Origin: Actinomycetota bacterium
GTDB lineage: Bacteria > Actinomycetota > Acidimicrobiia > Acidimicrobiales > Ilumatobacteraceae
Reading direction: 5' to 3'
Assembly (NCBI GenBank): GCA_009702045.1
Contig: WLIV01000013.1
Span: 1-64,000 of the forward strand
Length of the DNA stretch: 64,000 nucleotides
Under the pieces are notes generated by a model. It had not been told where the DNA came from, searched no databases, and saw nothing but the letters and a program-made list of their open reading frames with translations. The position numbers and the translations under genes are program-made. How positions within the stretch are numbered: the first letter of the stretch is position 1; each line of letters begins with the position of its first letter. Positions 26,298 through 35,502 of the stretch are shown here, in pieces.

Positions 26298-27059
26298 ATG
26301 CGTCGACACTGGTGGTGCGTCGGCATCCTTTCCCTGGCCCTGTCGGCAACGGCGTGCCGCATCTCGGGCGATGGTCCGCCCGGCACCCTGGTGACGGGGC
26401 CGGTGAACCTGCTGTACATCAGCGATTCCTCCGGGTGGGGCGTGGCGGAGATCTACTCGAGCTTGATCCAAAAGTGGCTGGGCGTGCCGGTCAACGTCAT
26501 CGACTGGCGCGAAGGTGGGCTGTCCTTGAAGGACGCGGTCGCACATATCGACCGCGACCTCGCCACCATCGCCGCTGCTGACATTGTCGTGCTGGAAGGC
26601 AACCCCTACGGCTCGGGCGTGCGTGAAGGGTTCGGCGAATGCATGAACAAGTTCGCCACCAAGAGTCCCGGCCCCTACACCGTGCAGGACTTCGCCCCCT
26701 ACCAGGCCCTCATGGAACAAGCCTTGGCCAAGATCACCACTGCCAGAGCAGGGAAGCCGACGGCGATCCGCGTGACAGACATCTACAACGCCGCACCCGA
26801 CATGTGGGTGAAGCTCGGCCTCGACGCCGACTGCCGCAGCATCTGGGACGCCCAGCACGAGGCAATCAGCCAGGCGGCAGCAACTGGCGGCGCCCGCTTC
26901 GTCTCGGCGTACGACGTGTTCAACGGCCCGAACCATGACCAGAGCCCGGGGAAGAAGGGCTACCTGACGAGCGACGGCATCCACCCCAGCAGCATCGGCG
27001 CGGACGCGATGGCCGTTGCCCTCGATGCCGCTGGGTACGCCGAGCTGACCGGCAAGTAG
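26298..27059 (+). CDS. SGNH/GDSL-like lipoprotein
   Basis: This 253-residue protein has a signal peptide and lipobox (LSLALSATAC), so it is probably anchored outside the membrane. The SGNH fold is suggested by LLYISDSSGWG (block I), IVVLEGNPYGSG (block III) and SDGIHPSSIGADAMA (block V, catalytic Asp/His). It may be a lipase, esterase or acetylhydrolase of cell-wall or glycan groups. The ATG at 26298 follows a GGAGG site. Confidence 0.75.
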   Translation: MRRHWWCVGILSLALSATACRISGDGPPGTLVTGPVNLLYISDSSGWGVAEIYSSLIQKWLGVPVNVIDWREGGLSLKDAVAHIDRDLATIAAADIVVLEGNPYGSGVREGFGECMNKFATKSPGPYTVQDFAPYQALMEQALAKITTARAGKPTAIRVTDIYNAAPDMWVKLGLDADCRSIWDAQHEAISQAAATGGARFVSAYDVFNGPNHDQSPGKKGYLTSDGIHPSSIGADAMAVALDAAGYAELTGK

Positions 27060-27173
27060 CGACCGTACTGATCGCGATACGCGGGCAGGGACGCCAAACC
27101 TCTCGCGTCCCTGCGTCGTGCCTGATGCACCACCCGCAGCGGCCAGCCGCCGCCGACGCTCGAGGAGCACACC

Positions 27174-27722
27174 ATGACCGACACCATCCCGCACCGCTTC
27201 ACCCGCCGCTTCGTCATCGGCGCCGCGGCCGTCGGCATCACCCTCGGTGCCGCCGGGCTGGCCAGCGCCACCCAGGCCGTGCTCACCAGCGACGACCGCC
27301 CCACGCCGTCGGCCGTCAGCGTGCCGGCCACCAACACCAGCGTCGACGACAACGTCACCACCACTAACTCGATCGACGACACCACCGACTCCAGCACCAG
27401 CGTCGAGGACACCGCCGACGACCACGCCACCACCAACTCGATCGACGACCACGGCGACGACAACAGCTCCAGCAGCAGCACGCCGCGCTCGCTGCCGGAA
27501 CCGTTCACCACCACCTACACGTCGGCCGGCGGCTCGATCACCGTCTCGTGGACCGGTACGGCCCTCACCCTCGACTCGGTCGACCCGGCCGATGGCTCGT
27601 CGCCGGAGATCAAGGACCAGCAGTGGGATCGGGTTCGCGTGGAGTTCAAGGGCTCGACCGAAAGCCGCATCGAAGTGCGCCTGAACGACGAGCACGGCAC
27701 CCTCAGTGTGCGTATCGGCTGA
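27174..27722 (+). CDS. Secreted low-complexity protein
   Basis: This 182-residue protein has an N-terminal signal sequence (FTRRFVIGAAAVGITLGAAGLASA), with a twin arginine that could suit Tat export. A Thr/Ser/Asp-rich linker with two copies of a TTNSIDD-type unit follows, then a C-terminal beta domain (TYTSAGGSITVSWTGTALTLDSV). Its role is unknown. It is probably an envelope protein, like the two secreted proteins at 30.4 and 31.5 kb. Confidence 0.65.
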   Translation: MTDTIPHRFTRRFVIGAAAVGITLGAAGLASATQAVLTSDDRPTPSAVSVPATNTSVDDNVTTTNSIDDTTDSSTSVEDTADDHATTNSIDDHGDDNSSSSSTPRSLPEPFTTTYTSAGGSITVSWTGTALTLDSVDPADGSSPEIKDQQWDRVRVEFKGSTESRIEVRLNDEHGTLSVRIG

Positions 27723-27723
27723 C

Positions 27724-27787
27724 CCGGTCACCGTCGGTAGTCGGTCAAGGGTGCCCCGGTCACCGTCGGTAGTCGGTCAAGGGTGCC
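27724..27787. repeat. 32-base tandem direct repeat
   Basis: A 32-base unit containing CGGTCACCGTCGGTAGTCGG is present twice, end to end, just after the secreted-protein stop codon and before the methyltransferase promoter. Confidence 0.85.
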
Positions 27788-27808
27788 CCGCCTCGCTACG
27801 GTGGCCCC

Positions 27809-28714
27809 ATGGGCACCCACGACTCGCCTGCTGCAGACGGCCCGCCCGAGCACCATCCCGAGCATCAACACGGTCACCACCACGATCACGACCGTGGCCC
27901 AGATTTCGACTGGGAAGCCATGGCCGACTCGCTGGAACTCGACGGGTCGATCATGTTGCCCCTGGTCAGCGATGTGGTGCAGGGCCTTGCGAGCACGGTC
28001 AGCTGGTCCACGATCGGCCACGTCCTCGATGTCGGTTGCGGCCCCGGCGTCATCGCCGGGGCCCTCGCCCGTCATGCCCCCTGGGCCACGGTGACCGGGC
28101 TGGACACCTCGGAACCGCTGCTGGCACGCCTCCAGACCCGGATGGCCACCGATGGACTTGCCGAGCGGGTGACCGCCCTGAACGCCGACCTCGAGGCGCC
28201 ATTGCCGGCGATGGAAGCCGCCGATGTGATCTGGGCATCGATGGTGCTGCACCACGTGAACGACCCAGCCACCGTGTTGACCTCACTGCTGCAGCAACTG
28301 CGCCCCGGCGGCACGCTGGTGCTCGTTGAGTTCGCCGGCCCAGCGGCAGTGCTGCCCGCCGACGACCCGTTGCTCACCTCGGGTGCCTGGAGTCGCCTGG
28401 AGGCGAACGTCGCCGCCGTACTGCGCGAACGATTGGGGCTCAACCCGGTCACGCTCGACTGGCCGGGCCGCCTCGCGGCCGCCGGTTTCACCGACATCGC
28501 CGATCGCACTCGGGTGGCCTGGCACGACGCGCCGCTCGAGGGTCGCAGCCGCCGCTGGATCGCGCAGCACGTGAACCGCGGCCTGCGCACTGTCGGCGAC
28601 ATGCTGCCCGATGCCGACATCACCGCGCTCCAAGACCTGGTCGACCTGGCCGCCCGGCGCAGCGATTTGTTCGTGCGCATCGAGCGCAGAGTGGTCACTG
28701 CGCGCAAACCGTGA
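27809..28714 (+). CDS. SAM-dependent methyltransferase with His-rich N-terminus
   Basis: This 301-residue class I methyltransferase has motif I as VLDVGCGPGVIAGALA, the acidic motif II in VTGLDTS, and a motif III-like ALNADLEAPLP. The first 30 residues contain HHPEHQHGHHHDHDRG, a likely metal-binding extension. The substrate is unknown; the Ubi/Coq-like layout would suit a small molecule. TACGGT lies six bases before the ATG at 27809, so the start is probably leaderless. Confidence 0.85.
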   Translation: MGTHDSPAADGPPEHHPEHQHGHHHDHDRGPDFDWEAMADSLELDGSIMLPLVSDVVQGLASTVSWSTIGHVLDVGCGPGVIAGALARHAPWATVTGLDTSEPLLARLQTRMATDGLAERVTALNADLEAPLPAMEAADVIWASMVLHHVNDPATVLTSLLQQLRPGGTLVLVEFAGPAAVLPADDPLLTSGAWSRLEANVAAVLRERLGLNPVTLDWPGRLAAAGFTDIADRTRVAWHDAPLEGRSRRWIAQHVNRGLRTVGDMLPDADITALQDLVDLAARRSDLFVRIERRVVTARKP

Positions 28715-28775
28715 TCCTGGTCACGAAACCGACGCCTGACGAGCAACAGGAGCGCTCATCCTCCATGATGTGGGG

Positions 28776-30230
28776 ATGACCGAACAGGGCGGCGTGAAGA
28801 CCGGGTACCGCGTGTGCCTCGCCGCGGCCTTGCTCTCGGTGCTGGCCCCCGGGGCCGGCCATCTCGCGATCAAAGCGAGGTGGAAGGCGCTCTCGATCGC
28901 AGCCGCCGTGTTGAACATCGCCGCGTTCGTCACCGTGATCGTCATCGTCGCCCCGGTGCGCAGCCGCCGCGACCTCGCCGACGTGATCGGCAACCGCAGC
29001 GTGTTCATCGCCCTCGGGATCAGCCTGCTGGTGCTGGCCATCACCCGCCTGTGGGCCATCCTCGACTCAGCGTGGATCGCCCGACCCGTCAATGTTGCGA
29101 TGCCGGAGGGCGAAACCTCTGCGCCCACGGTGAGCCGCGTCACGCAGATCGCCGCCGTGTTCACCACCGCGGTCATCGTGGTTGCTGCCGTCGCACCGCT
29201 CACCGTGGCCGCCAACTACGTATGGCAGACCGACCGGATGATCGAGAAGGTGTTCGCCTCGCACGACGCCACGACCGCCAACCCAACGCCCATCGCCACC
29301 AGTGACACCATCGACCCCAGCACCACCGCGCCACCGTTCCCTGGTGTCGACCGCGTGAACGTTCTGCTGATCGGTGGCGACGCCGGACAAGGTCGCCCGG
29401 GGCTGCGCACCGACTCGATGATCGTGGTGTCCGTTGACCCCACCACCGGCGACACGGCGATGATCTCGGTGCCGCGCAACCTGCCCGCGCTGCCATTCCC
29501 GCCCGGCACTGCGATGGCCGAGCGTTTCCCCAACGGGTTCGACAACATCGCCAACGCGGTGTACGGCTACGCCGACAAGCACCGCGACCTGATGGGTGGT
29601 GTCGCCGACGCCGGAGCCCAGGCGATCAAGTCGGGAATCGCACAACTGCTCGGCATCCCGATCAACTACTACGTACTCGTGGACATGGGCGGCTTTCGCG
29701 ACGTCGTTGATGCGCTCGGCGGCATCGACATCTACGTCACCCAACGGATCCCCACCCCAGGCAACCCACAGGGCAGCGACTACCACGAAGTGCCCGAGTA
29801 CATCGAGGTTGGCCAGCAGCACATGGACGGCACGTTGGCCCTCGCCTACTCACGCTCGCGCGAATCCGACAGCGACTACCACCGCATGGGCCGCCAGCGC
29901 TGCATGCTCGCAGCGATCGCCACGGCAGCCACACCGAAGAGCCTCGCACTGGGCCTCACCGATCTCGTGTCCGCGTTCGGCGCCGCAGTGCGCACCGATA
30001 TTCCGCGCAGCAAGCTGGGCGACTTCGCGCAACTGATCGACCGCTTCTCCAAGGCCGGCGGCACTGACGCCGTGCGCACGCTGCACCTTGCGCCACCCAC
30101 GCTCGATACGAACCGCTGGCGCGCCAAGCAAGTGCGCGACCTGGTGGCGGCCACGCTGTCGCCCACCTTCACCGGGCCGATCAACCTGCCACCCGCGTTG
30201 CTCGACGAGCAGTGCCGCGCCAGCAAGTAG
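28776..30230 (+). CDS. LytR-CpsA-Psr (LCP) family protein
   Basis: This protein of about 484 residues has three to four N-terminal membrane helices and an extracellular LCP domain (from about 190). LCP motifs include VNVLLIGGDAGQGRPGLRTDSMIVVSVDP, SVPRNL, and LAYSRSRESDSDYHRMGRQR with its conserved arginines. LCP enzymes attach glycopolymers such as arabinogalactan or teichoic acids to peptidoglycan. The extra N-terminal helices are more than the single helix of most family members. CATGAT precedes the ATG at 28776 by six bases; a GTG two codons earlier is possible. Confidence 0.9.
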   Translation: MTEQGGVKTGYRVCLAAALLSVLAPGAGHLAIKARWKALSIAAAVLNIAAFVTVIVIVAPVRSRRDLADVIGNRSVFIALGISLLVLAITRLWAILDSAWIARPVNVAMPEGETSAPTVSRVTQIAAVFTTAVIVVAAVAPLTVAANYVWQTDRMIEKVFASHDATTANPTPIATSDTIDPSTTAPPFPGVDRVNVLLIGGDAGQGRPGLRTDSMIVVSVDPTTGDTAMISVPRNLPALPFPPGTAMAERFPNGFDNIANAVYGYADKHRDLMGGVADAGAQAIKSGIAQLLGIPINYYVLVDMGGFRDVVDALGGIDIYVTQRIPTPGNPQGSDYHEVPEYIEVGQQHMDGTLALAYSRSRESDSDYHRMGRQRCMLAAIATAATPKSLALGLTDLVSAFGAAVRTDIPRSKLGDFAQLIDRFSKAGGTDAVRTLHLAPPTLDTNRWRAKQVRDLVAATLSPTFTGPINLPPALLDEQCRASK

Positions 30231-30389
30231 CACCCCGCTGCCATTTGTCAAGATTGGTCGAATCTCGACGACTCGGTTCAAGGCGTCGGAAACGAGAACC
30301 GATGACTGCTGTAATTCTCGTCGCCGCCAAACGATCAGTACGTGACTGTCGTGTCCCTACATGACGACCCCACTCACCGGAGGAAGCAC

Positions 30390-31490
30390 ATGCAACGCAG
30401 CAAGACCTTGATCGGGGTGATCGCCGGGGCAACCGCCCTGCTGATCACCGCTGGCATCACCACGGTCGGTGCCGCACCGGCCGTTGTGCCGTCGGGTGTT
30501 CCCACCACCACCACCCTCCCGCTGTTCGGCGTGGCGCTGACAGTGGACGTCACCACCGGCCCCGGTGGCACCCTTTCCACCGTGGCGGTGAACCCGTCCG
30601 ACGGCCTCACCGCCACCACCCTCAAGCCCAACCGCGTGGTGTTCGAGAACGCCGACGGCACCGGCCGCGTATCGGTCGGTAGCGGCCACGGACGCCAGTC
30701 GGTCTCCACCAGAGCCGGTCTGCTCAGCGACATCAGCGGCGATGGCGGCTGGTCCGGCGATGTGTTCAACACCGGAACGGCCACCACCGTGGCCTTCGCC
30801 ATCGGCACCACCACCGACGGCGGCCCTGACATCACCGGCGTCTCCAGCAGCGACACCACTGCGGTCATCTCGGCCACGGAGTACAAGTCCGCGACCGACG
30901 ACGGCGAGAGCTACCAGTCGGCACGGGCCAACGTGACGTTCAGCACCACGGGCCAGACCCGCACACTGTCGATCAGCGCCACCGTCAAGACCGAGGAGGA
31001 CGGCACGACGTCGGCCTCGGCTCGGGTGACGCTCGGTCGTCTGCACGCCACCGCCCTGCCGATCGCTGACGCAATCGGCGACAAGAGCTGGTCCGGTCTG
31101 CTGTGCGACGGTTCCGTCGCCACGATCAACTACAACGTCGCCGAAGATGGCAACGTCACCTTCACCGACTCGGCTCCTACGGCCACCGACGTGCGGGCCG
31201 ATGAGGGCCACGGCATCGAGGTTCGCTTCTCGCAGTCCGAGCGTGTCCGCATCCGTGGCGTGCTCTCGGCCGAGGGCATCACCATCAACGTCAACGAGCA
31301 CATCCGTTGCGGTGACGCCGCCTCGCCGAGCGTGAACACTCCGGTGTCCACCATCGCCGAGGGCGACCACCACGACGGTCACCACGACGGTCACCACGAC
31401 GGCGGCACCCCTCCGCCGACGACCGTGATCGGCGGTAGTGGCAGCGTTCCCCCCACCAGCATCAGTGGCGCCCGCCACCCCCGCGGCTGA
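30390..31490 (+). CDS. Secreted hypothetical protein with HHDG repeats
   Basis: This 366-residue protein starts with a signal peptide (LIGVIAGATALLITAGITTVGA). The rest is Thr/Ser/Val-rich beta sequence without a domain I know. Near the C-terminus the unit HHDG occurs three times in a row, a possible metal-binding tail, followed by a Pro/Thr-rich end. GGAGGAAGC lies upstream of the ATG at 30390. It is four bases from the next lipoprotein gene, so the two are co-transcribed. Confidence 0.7.
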   Translation: MQRSKTLIGVIAGATALLITAGITTVGAAPAVVPSGVPTTTTLPLFGVALTVDVTTGPGGTLSTVAVNPSDGLTATTLKPNRVVFENADGTGRVSVGSGHGRQSVSTRAGLLSDISGDGGWSGDVFNTGTATTVAFAIGTTTDGGPDITGVSSSDTTAVISATEYKSATDDGESYQSARANVTFSTTGQTRTLSISATVKTEEDGTTSASARVTLGRLHATALPIADAIGDKSWSGLLCDGSVATINYNVAEDGNVTFTDSAPTATDVRADEGHGIEVRFSQSERVRIRGVLSAEGITINVNEHIRCGDAASPSVNTPVSTIAEGDHHDGHHDGHHDGGTPPPTTVIGGSGSVPPTSISGARHPRG

Positions 31491-31494
31491 GCCG

Positions 31495-32172
31495 ATGACC
31501 TCACGTCACCGGCGAGTGCGGCTGCTCTTCGGAGCGGCCGCACTCGCCGCGTCGCTCACCACATCGCTGGCAGCGTGCAGCAGCACATCGTCCAGCTCGG
31601 CCACCACCGTCGCCGGCACCAGCACGGATGGCATCGGCACAGGTACCGCCACGGTCACCGTGCCCGCCGACCCGGCCGCCGCGCTGGCCGAAGGGGTCGC
31701 CGCGCTTGATGTCGGCTACCACTTCACCGCCACCGTCACGGTCAACGGCGCAACTCAGGTCGTGGCCGACGGCGACCGCAACGGCTCGAACAGCCGACTG
31801 GCGATCACCAGCGCCGGCGCCACCGTCGACTACGTGATCACCGCCGACGGCAGCTGGGCCAAACCCGCCGACGGCGAATGGCAGCTCCTGGAAGTCGCAC
31901 CAGCGACCTCCGACCCGATCGACGCGCTGCGCGCTCCAGTCGCCGTTGAGGTCTCGCCCAGCACCGGCGGCACACTGCATGTGAAAGTGACCGTCACCGC
32001 CGTGTCGTTGGGCATCCAAGCCGAGGGCAACGTCTCCGTGCTCGTCAACCTGCAGGGTGGGGTCATCACCCTCATCTCGTACGACGCCACAGTGCAGGGT
32101 GGCACCGCCAATGTGAGCACGGCGATCAGCGCGATCACCGACACCACCGCGATCACCGCACCCGCCGTCTGA
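31495..32172 (+). CDS. Lipoprotein, LppX/LprG-like in outline
   Basis: This 225-residue lipoprotein has signal and lipobox LTTSLAAC. The mature part (VGYHFTATVTVNGATQVVADGD, VDYVITADGSWAKPADGEW) recalls mycobacterial LppX/LprAFG lipid carriers, but the match is by general pattern only. It may carry or sense envelope lipids. The ATG at 31495 follows the previous stop by four bases. Confidence 0.65.
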   Translation: MTSRHRRVRLLFGAAALAASLTTSLAACSSTSSSSATTVAGTSTDGIGTGTATVTVPADPAAALAEGVAALDVGYHFTATVTVNGATQVVADGDRNGSNSRLAITSAGATVDYVITADGSWAKPADGEWQLLEVAPATSDPIDALRAPVAVEVSPSTGGTLHVKVTVTAVSLGIQAEGNVSVLVNLQGGVITLISYDATVQGGTANVSTAISAITDTTAITAPAV

Positions 32173-32267
32173 CCTCCCCGTTTGCAGGGAGTATCGGGCG
32201 GCGCGTCCGCAAGAGATGAGCACTAGGGCCATAGCTACTTGGCTGGCGATACGCCAGACTCCCTGCC

Positions 32268-33644
32268 ATGAACCGTTGGAAGACAATCGTCGAGCCATTC
32301 CGCATCCACTCTGTGGAACCCGCCCACTTCTCCACCGTGGAAGAGCGCACCGCGTGGCTCGAGGAAGCCGGCCACAACCTGTTCAACCTGCGCGCCGATC
32401 GCGTGCTCATCGACCTGCTCACCGACTCGGGAACCGGCGCGATGTCGCGCGACCAGTGGGCAGCCATCCAGCAAGGTGACGAGAGCTACGCCGGTTCACC
32501 TTCGTGGTACCGCTTCCTCGCCGCGGTGCAGAACCTGTTCCCGTTCGAGCACGTGATCCCCACACACCAGGGCCGCGCCGCCGAGAAGATCCTGTTCTCG
32601 GTGATCGGCGGCCCGGGCAAAGTGATCCCCAACAACACCCACTTCGACACCACCCGGGCGAACGTCGAGTTCACCGGCGCTGAGGCCGTCGACCTGGTGA
32701 TCGCCGAGGGCAAGCGCCCAGAGCTCGAGCACCCGTTCAAGGGCAACATGGATGTCGTCGCGCTCGAGGAACTGATCCTCGCTCGCGGCGCGCAGAACAT
32801 CCCCGTCGTGTTCGTCACCATCACCAACAACTCCGGTGGCGGCCAACCTGTGTCGCTGGCCAACCTGCGCGCCGTGCGTGCCGTGTGCGACAAGTACGAC
32901 CTGCCGTTGTTCCTGGACGGCTGCCGATTTGCCGAGAACGCGTGGTTCATCCACGAACGTGAAGAGGGTCAGCAGGATCGCTCGATCGTCGACATCGTGC
33001 GCGACATCGGCGCGCTCGCCGACGGGATGACGATGAGCGCCAAGAAGGATGGGATGGCCAACATCGGCGGCTGGTTGGCGATGAACGACGACGCACTCGC
33101 CGTGCAATGCCGCAACATGTTGATCCTCACCGAGGGCTTCCCCACCTACGGCGGGCTCGCCGGACGCGATCTGGAGGCCATCGCCCAAGGTCTGGCAGAA
33201 GTGGTCGACCCGAACTACCTGCGCTACCGCATCCGCAGCACGGCCTACTTGGCCGACGCGCTGTCGGCCGCAGGTGTGCCGGTGGTACGACCCGCCGGCG
33301 GCCACGCGGTGTACCTCGATGCCCGGTCGCTGTTGTCGCACATCCCGCCACTGCAGTACCCCGGCCAGGCATTGGCCACCGCGCTGTACCTGCAGGGCGG
33401 CATCCGCGGCTGCGAGATCGGCACGGTCATGTTCGGCCGTCAACCCGACGGCAGCGAGATCCCAGCGGCGATGGACCTCGTGCGCCTCGCCATCCCCCGT
33501 CGTACGTACACACAGAGCCACATCGACTACGTGATCGAAGTGGTCACCTGGGTGGCCGAACGTGCCAGCGAGCTGAAGGGGATGCGCATCGTCGACGAAC
33601 CGCCAGCGTTGCGCCACTTCACGGCCCGCTTCGGCCCCCTCTGA
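32268..33644 (+). CDS. tnaA: Tryptophanase
   Basis: This 458-residue PLP enzyme is of the beta-eliminating lyase family, close to E. coli TnaA in length (471). The PLP lysine is K260 in SAKKDGMANIGG, and the cofactor aspartate is D217 (LFLDGCRFAEN). Tyrosine phenol-lyase and tryptophanase differ near the C-terminus: TPL has E-R-G (the substrate-binding Arg), tryptophanase E-I-G. Here it reads GIRGCEIGT, favouring tryptophanase, although GLAGRD is TPL-like. It should cut tryptophan to indole, pyruvate and ammonia. CAGACT lies seven bases before the ATG. No tnaB transporter is adjacent. Confidence 0.82.
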   Translation: MNRWKTIVEPFRIHSVEPAHFSTVEERTAWLEEAGHNLFNLRADRVLIDLLTDSGTGAMSRDQWAAIQQGDESYAGSPSWYRFLAAVQNLFPFEHVIPTHQGRAAEKILFSVIGGPGKVIPNNTHFDTTRANVEFTGAEAVDLVIAEGKRPELEHPFKGNMDVVALEELILARGAQNIPVVFVTITNNSGGGQPVSLANLRAVRAVCDKYDLPLFLDGCRFAENAWFIHEREEGQQDRSIVDIVRDIGALADGMTMSAKKDGMANIGGWLAMNDDALAVQCRNMLILTEGFPTYGGLAGRDLEAIAQGLAEVVDPNYLRYRIRSTAYLADALSAAGVPVVRPAGGHAVYLDARSLLSHIPPLQYPGQALATALYLQGGIRGCEIGTVMFGRQPDGSEIPAAMDLVRLAIPRRTYTQSHIDYVIEVVTWVAERASELKGMRIVDEPPALRHFTARFGPL

Positions 33645-33652
33645 CCCCACTT

Positions 33653-33687
33653 GGCGTTCAGGCCAGACCTGTCCGGACCTGAACGCC
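33653..33687. terminator. Bidirectional hairpin between tnaA and MFS gene
   Basis: GGCGTTCAGG (33653-33662) and CCTGAACGCC (33678-33687) form a perfect ten-base stem. It includes the MFS stop codon and lies ten bases after the tnaA stop, so it serves both convergent genes. Confidence 0.75.
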
Positions 33688-34920
33688 GACTTGTGGGTGC
33701 CTGGGGGTGCCGTCGACCGCGGCGCGCCAGTGACGCGAGCGCAACGTGAGAGCGACGAACCCGAGCGGCAACAGCACCGCACCTACGGCAAACGCGGAGC
33801 GCAGGTTGACGGCATCGCCGATGGACCCGATGAACAGCAGACCCAACCCGTAGGCCACGCCCATGCTCGCCTGGTTGATCGACATCACGCGGCCGCGGCT
33901 GGCGTGCGGCGCGTCGCGCTGCACGATCGATGAGGCCGAGATGAACAGCCCCGACGACCCCATTCCCAACAGGAACGCGGCCAGAATGGCCACTGCCGGG
34001 TTCGGCGCGGTTGCGTAGAGCAGCAGCGCGCACGACATGAACACCACGATCCGCCTGACCATCATCGACCGTTGCCGGCTCGTGGCCAGCACGGTGATCG
34101 CAACACCGCCGATGATCGCGCCCACACCCTGCGCCGAGGCGACGGTGCCAGTAAGGCCGGTGCCGCCGTGGAACTCCGCACGAACGTAGATCGGGATGAG
34201 ACCCATGAACGGCACGACCGTGAGGTTGAACAGCACGAGCAGTACGAGGCCGTGGATGCAACCGGGGGTGGTGCGCATCGCGCGCCAACCATCGCGCAAC
34301 TGCTCGAGCACCGAACCGTCCGAGCCATGCGGCGCGAAGGGACGGCGCAGCAGCATCACCGCCCCGGCGATCACCACGAACGTGAACGCGTTGAACCCGA
34401 CGGTCCACGCTGGGCCGACGGCCAGCGCCAGGAGGGTGCCCAGGATGGGGCCGATCACGCGACCGCTGTTCCACGAATACACACCCAGCGACACCATCGC
34501 CATCAGTTCCTCGGGCGGCACCAGGTCGGGCAACATCGCCGCGTAGCTGGGCCCGCCGGTGGCTCCCGCGGCGCTGGCGAACAGGATGAGCACGGTGAGC
34601 ACCAATGGAGTACGCACACCCATACCGAGCACGACCGCAAGTGCGGTAGTCACGAGCGCCTGCACCATCAAGAACGTCGCGAACACCTTGCGCCGGTCGT
34701 AGCGGTCGGCGAGCAGACCGCCCACCGGCGAGGCGATGCCCTGGGGCATGAACGTGGCCAGCGCCACGAGACCGGTCTGTACCGCCGACCCGGTGTGCGC
34801 GGCAACGAGGCTGCCGACGACGATGAGCTGCACCCACGTGCCGATATCGGAGATCATCGCCGAACCCCACAACAAACGCACCTCACGGTGGCGAAGAGGG
34901 CGGAACGGGTGGCTACTCAC
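33658..34920 (-). CDS. MFS transporter (MFS_3/EntS-type)
   Basis: This 420-residue major facilitator protein has twelve predicted helices. The N-terminal FRPLRHREVRLLWGSAMISDIGTWVQ and the cytoplasmic loop motif GGLLADRYDRRKVF place it with EntS-like exporters. The substrate is unknown. The GTG at 34920 is the only good start. Convergent with tnaA, it could export indole or an unrelated compound; the link is not shown by sequence. Confidence 0.85.
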   Translation of the reverse strand: MSSHPFRPLRHREVRLLWGSAMISDIGTWVQLIVVGSLVAAHTGSAVQTGLVALATFMPQGIASPVGGLLADRYDRRKVFATFLMVQALVTTALAVVLGMGVRTPLVLTVLILFASAAGATGGPSYAAMLPDLVPPEELMAMVSLGVYSWNSGRVIGPILGTLLALAVGPAWTVGFNAFTFVVIAGAVMLLRRPFAPHGSDGSVLEQLRDGWRAMRTTPGCIHGLVLLVLFNLTVVPFMGLIPIYVRAEFHGGTGLTGTVASAQGVGAIIGGVAITVLATSRQRSMMVRRIVVFMSCALLLYATAPNPAVAILAAFLLGMGSSGLFISASSIVQRDAPHASRGRVMSINQASMGVAYGLGLLFIGSIGDAVNLRSAFAVGAVLLPLGFVALTLRSRHWRAAVDGTPRHPQVGVQVRTGLA

Positions 34921-34994
34921 GGCTAGACCACGCTATCCCTTGTGCCCTCAATGACCCGGGCGACTTCCGGCACTACGCGGCGTGTGGCGCGGCG

Positions 34995-35471
34995 TCAGAC
35001 GGCAGCGGCGATGATCGCCTGCAAGTGCGGCCAGGCGGCGGCGAAACCGGCATGTAACGCGCGGTGCACCACCTCGTCCACCGGCAGCCAGGCGACGGCG
35101 TCGGTCTCGAAGTTGACCGACGCACCGAACATCTCGTCGACCTCCAACACCACCGTGGTGTAGATCCAGTCGGTCGCGGGTGCGAACACGTACTCGCCGA
35201 GCACCCGATGGTGTACGGGGATCTCGCCCACCTCTTCGCTGGCCTCGCGCAGCGCTGCCTCGTAGGGCGACTCGTCCTCGTCGATCGCCCCACCGGCACA
35301 ACTCCAGGTGCCACCCTCGTGCGCCCACGCCGACCGCTTCTGCAACATCACCAGCGCGGGCATGTCGGCCGGGCGCAGCACGAACACGACGCCGGCCGCA
35401 CCGAAGACTCCCCAGCGCACGTGCCCGTCGGAGCAACGCATGAACCCATCACCGGAACGACCACCAGACAT
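34995..35471 (-). CDS. Nudix hydrolase
   Basis: This 158-residue Nudix hydrolase carries the full Nudix box at about 60-84 (GGAIDEDESPYEAALREASEEVG; the family pattern is G-x5-E-x7-R-E-x2-E-E-x-G). It cleaves nucleoside diphosphates linked to another group; the substrate is not readable. TAACGT lies eight bases before the ATG at 35471. Confidence 0.9.
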   Translation of the reverse strand: MSGGRSGDGFMRCSDGHVRWGVFGAAGVVFVLRPADMPALVMLQKRSAWAHEGGTWSCAGGAIDEDESPYEAALREASEEVGEIPVHHRVLGEYVFAPATDWIYTTVVLEVDEMFGASVNFETDAVAWLPVDEVVHRALHAGFAAAWPHLQAIIAAAV

Positions 35472-35502
35472 GAGTGCCGACGTTACGCCAGCAGCGCCTG
35501 AT

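Noticed and set aside
32268-33644. Tyrosine phenol-lyase as the identity of the tryptophanase gene
   Set aside because: The diagnostic substrate Arg (E-R-G) is replaced by E-I-G as in tryptophanase, though some TPL-like residues remain.
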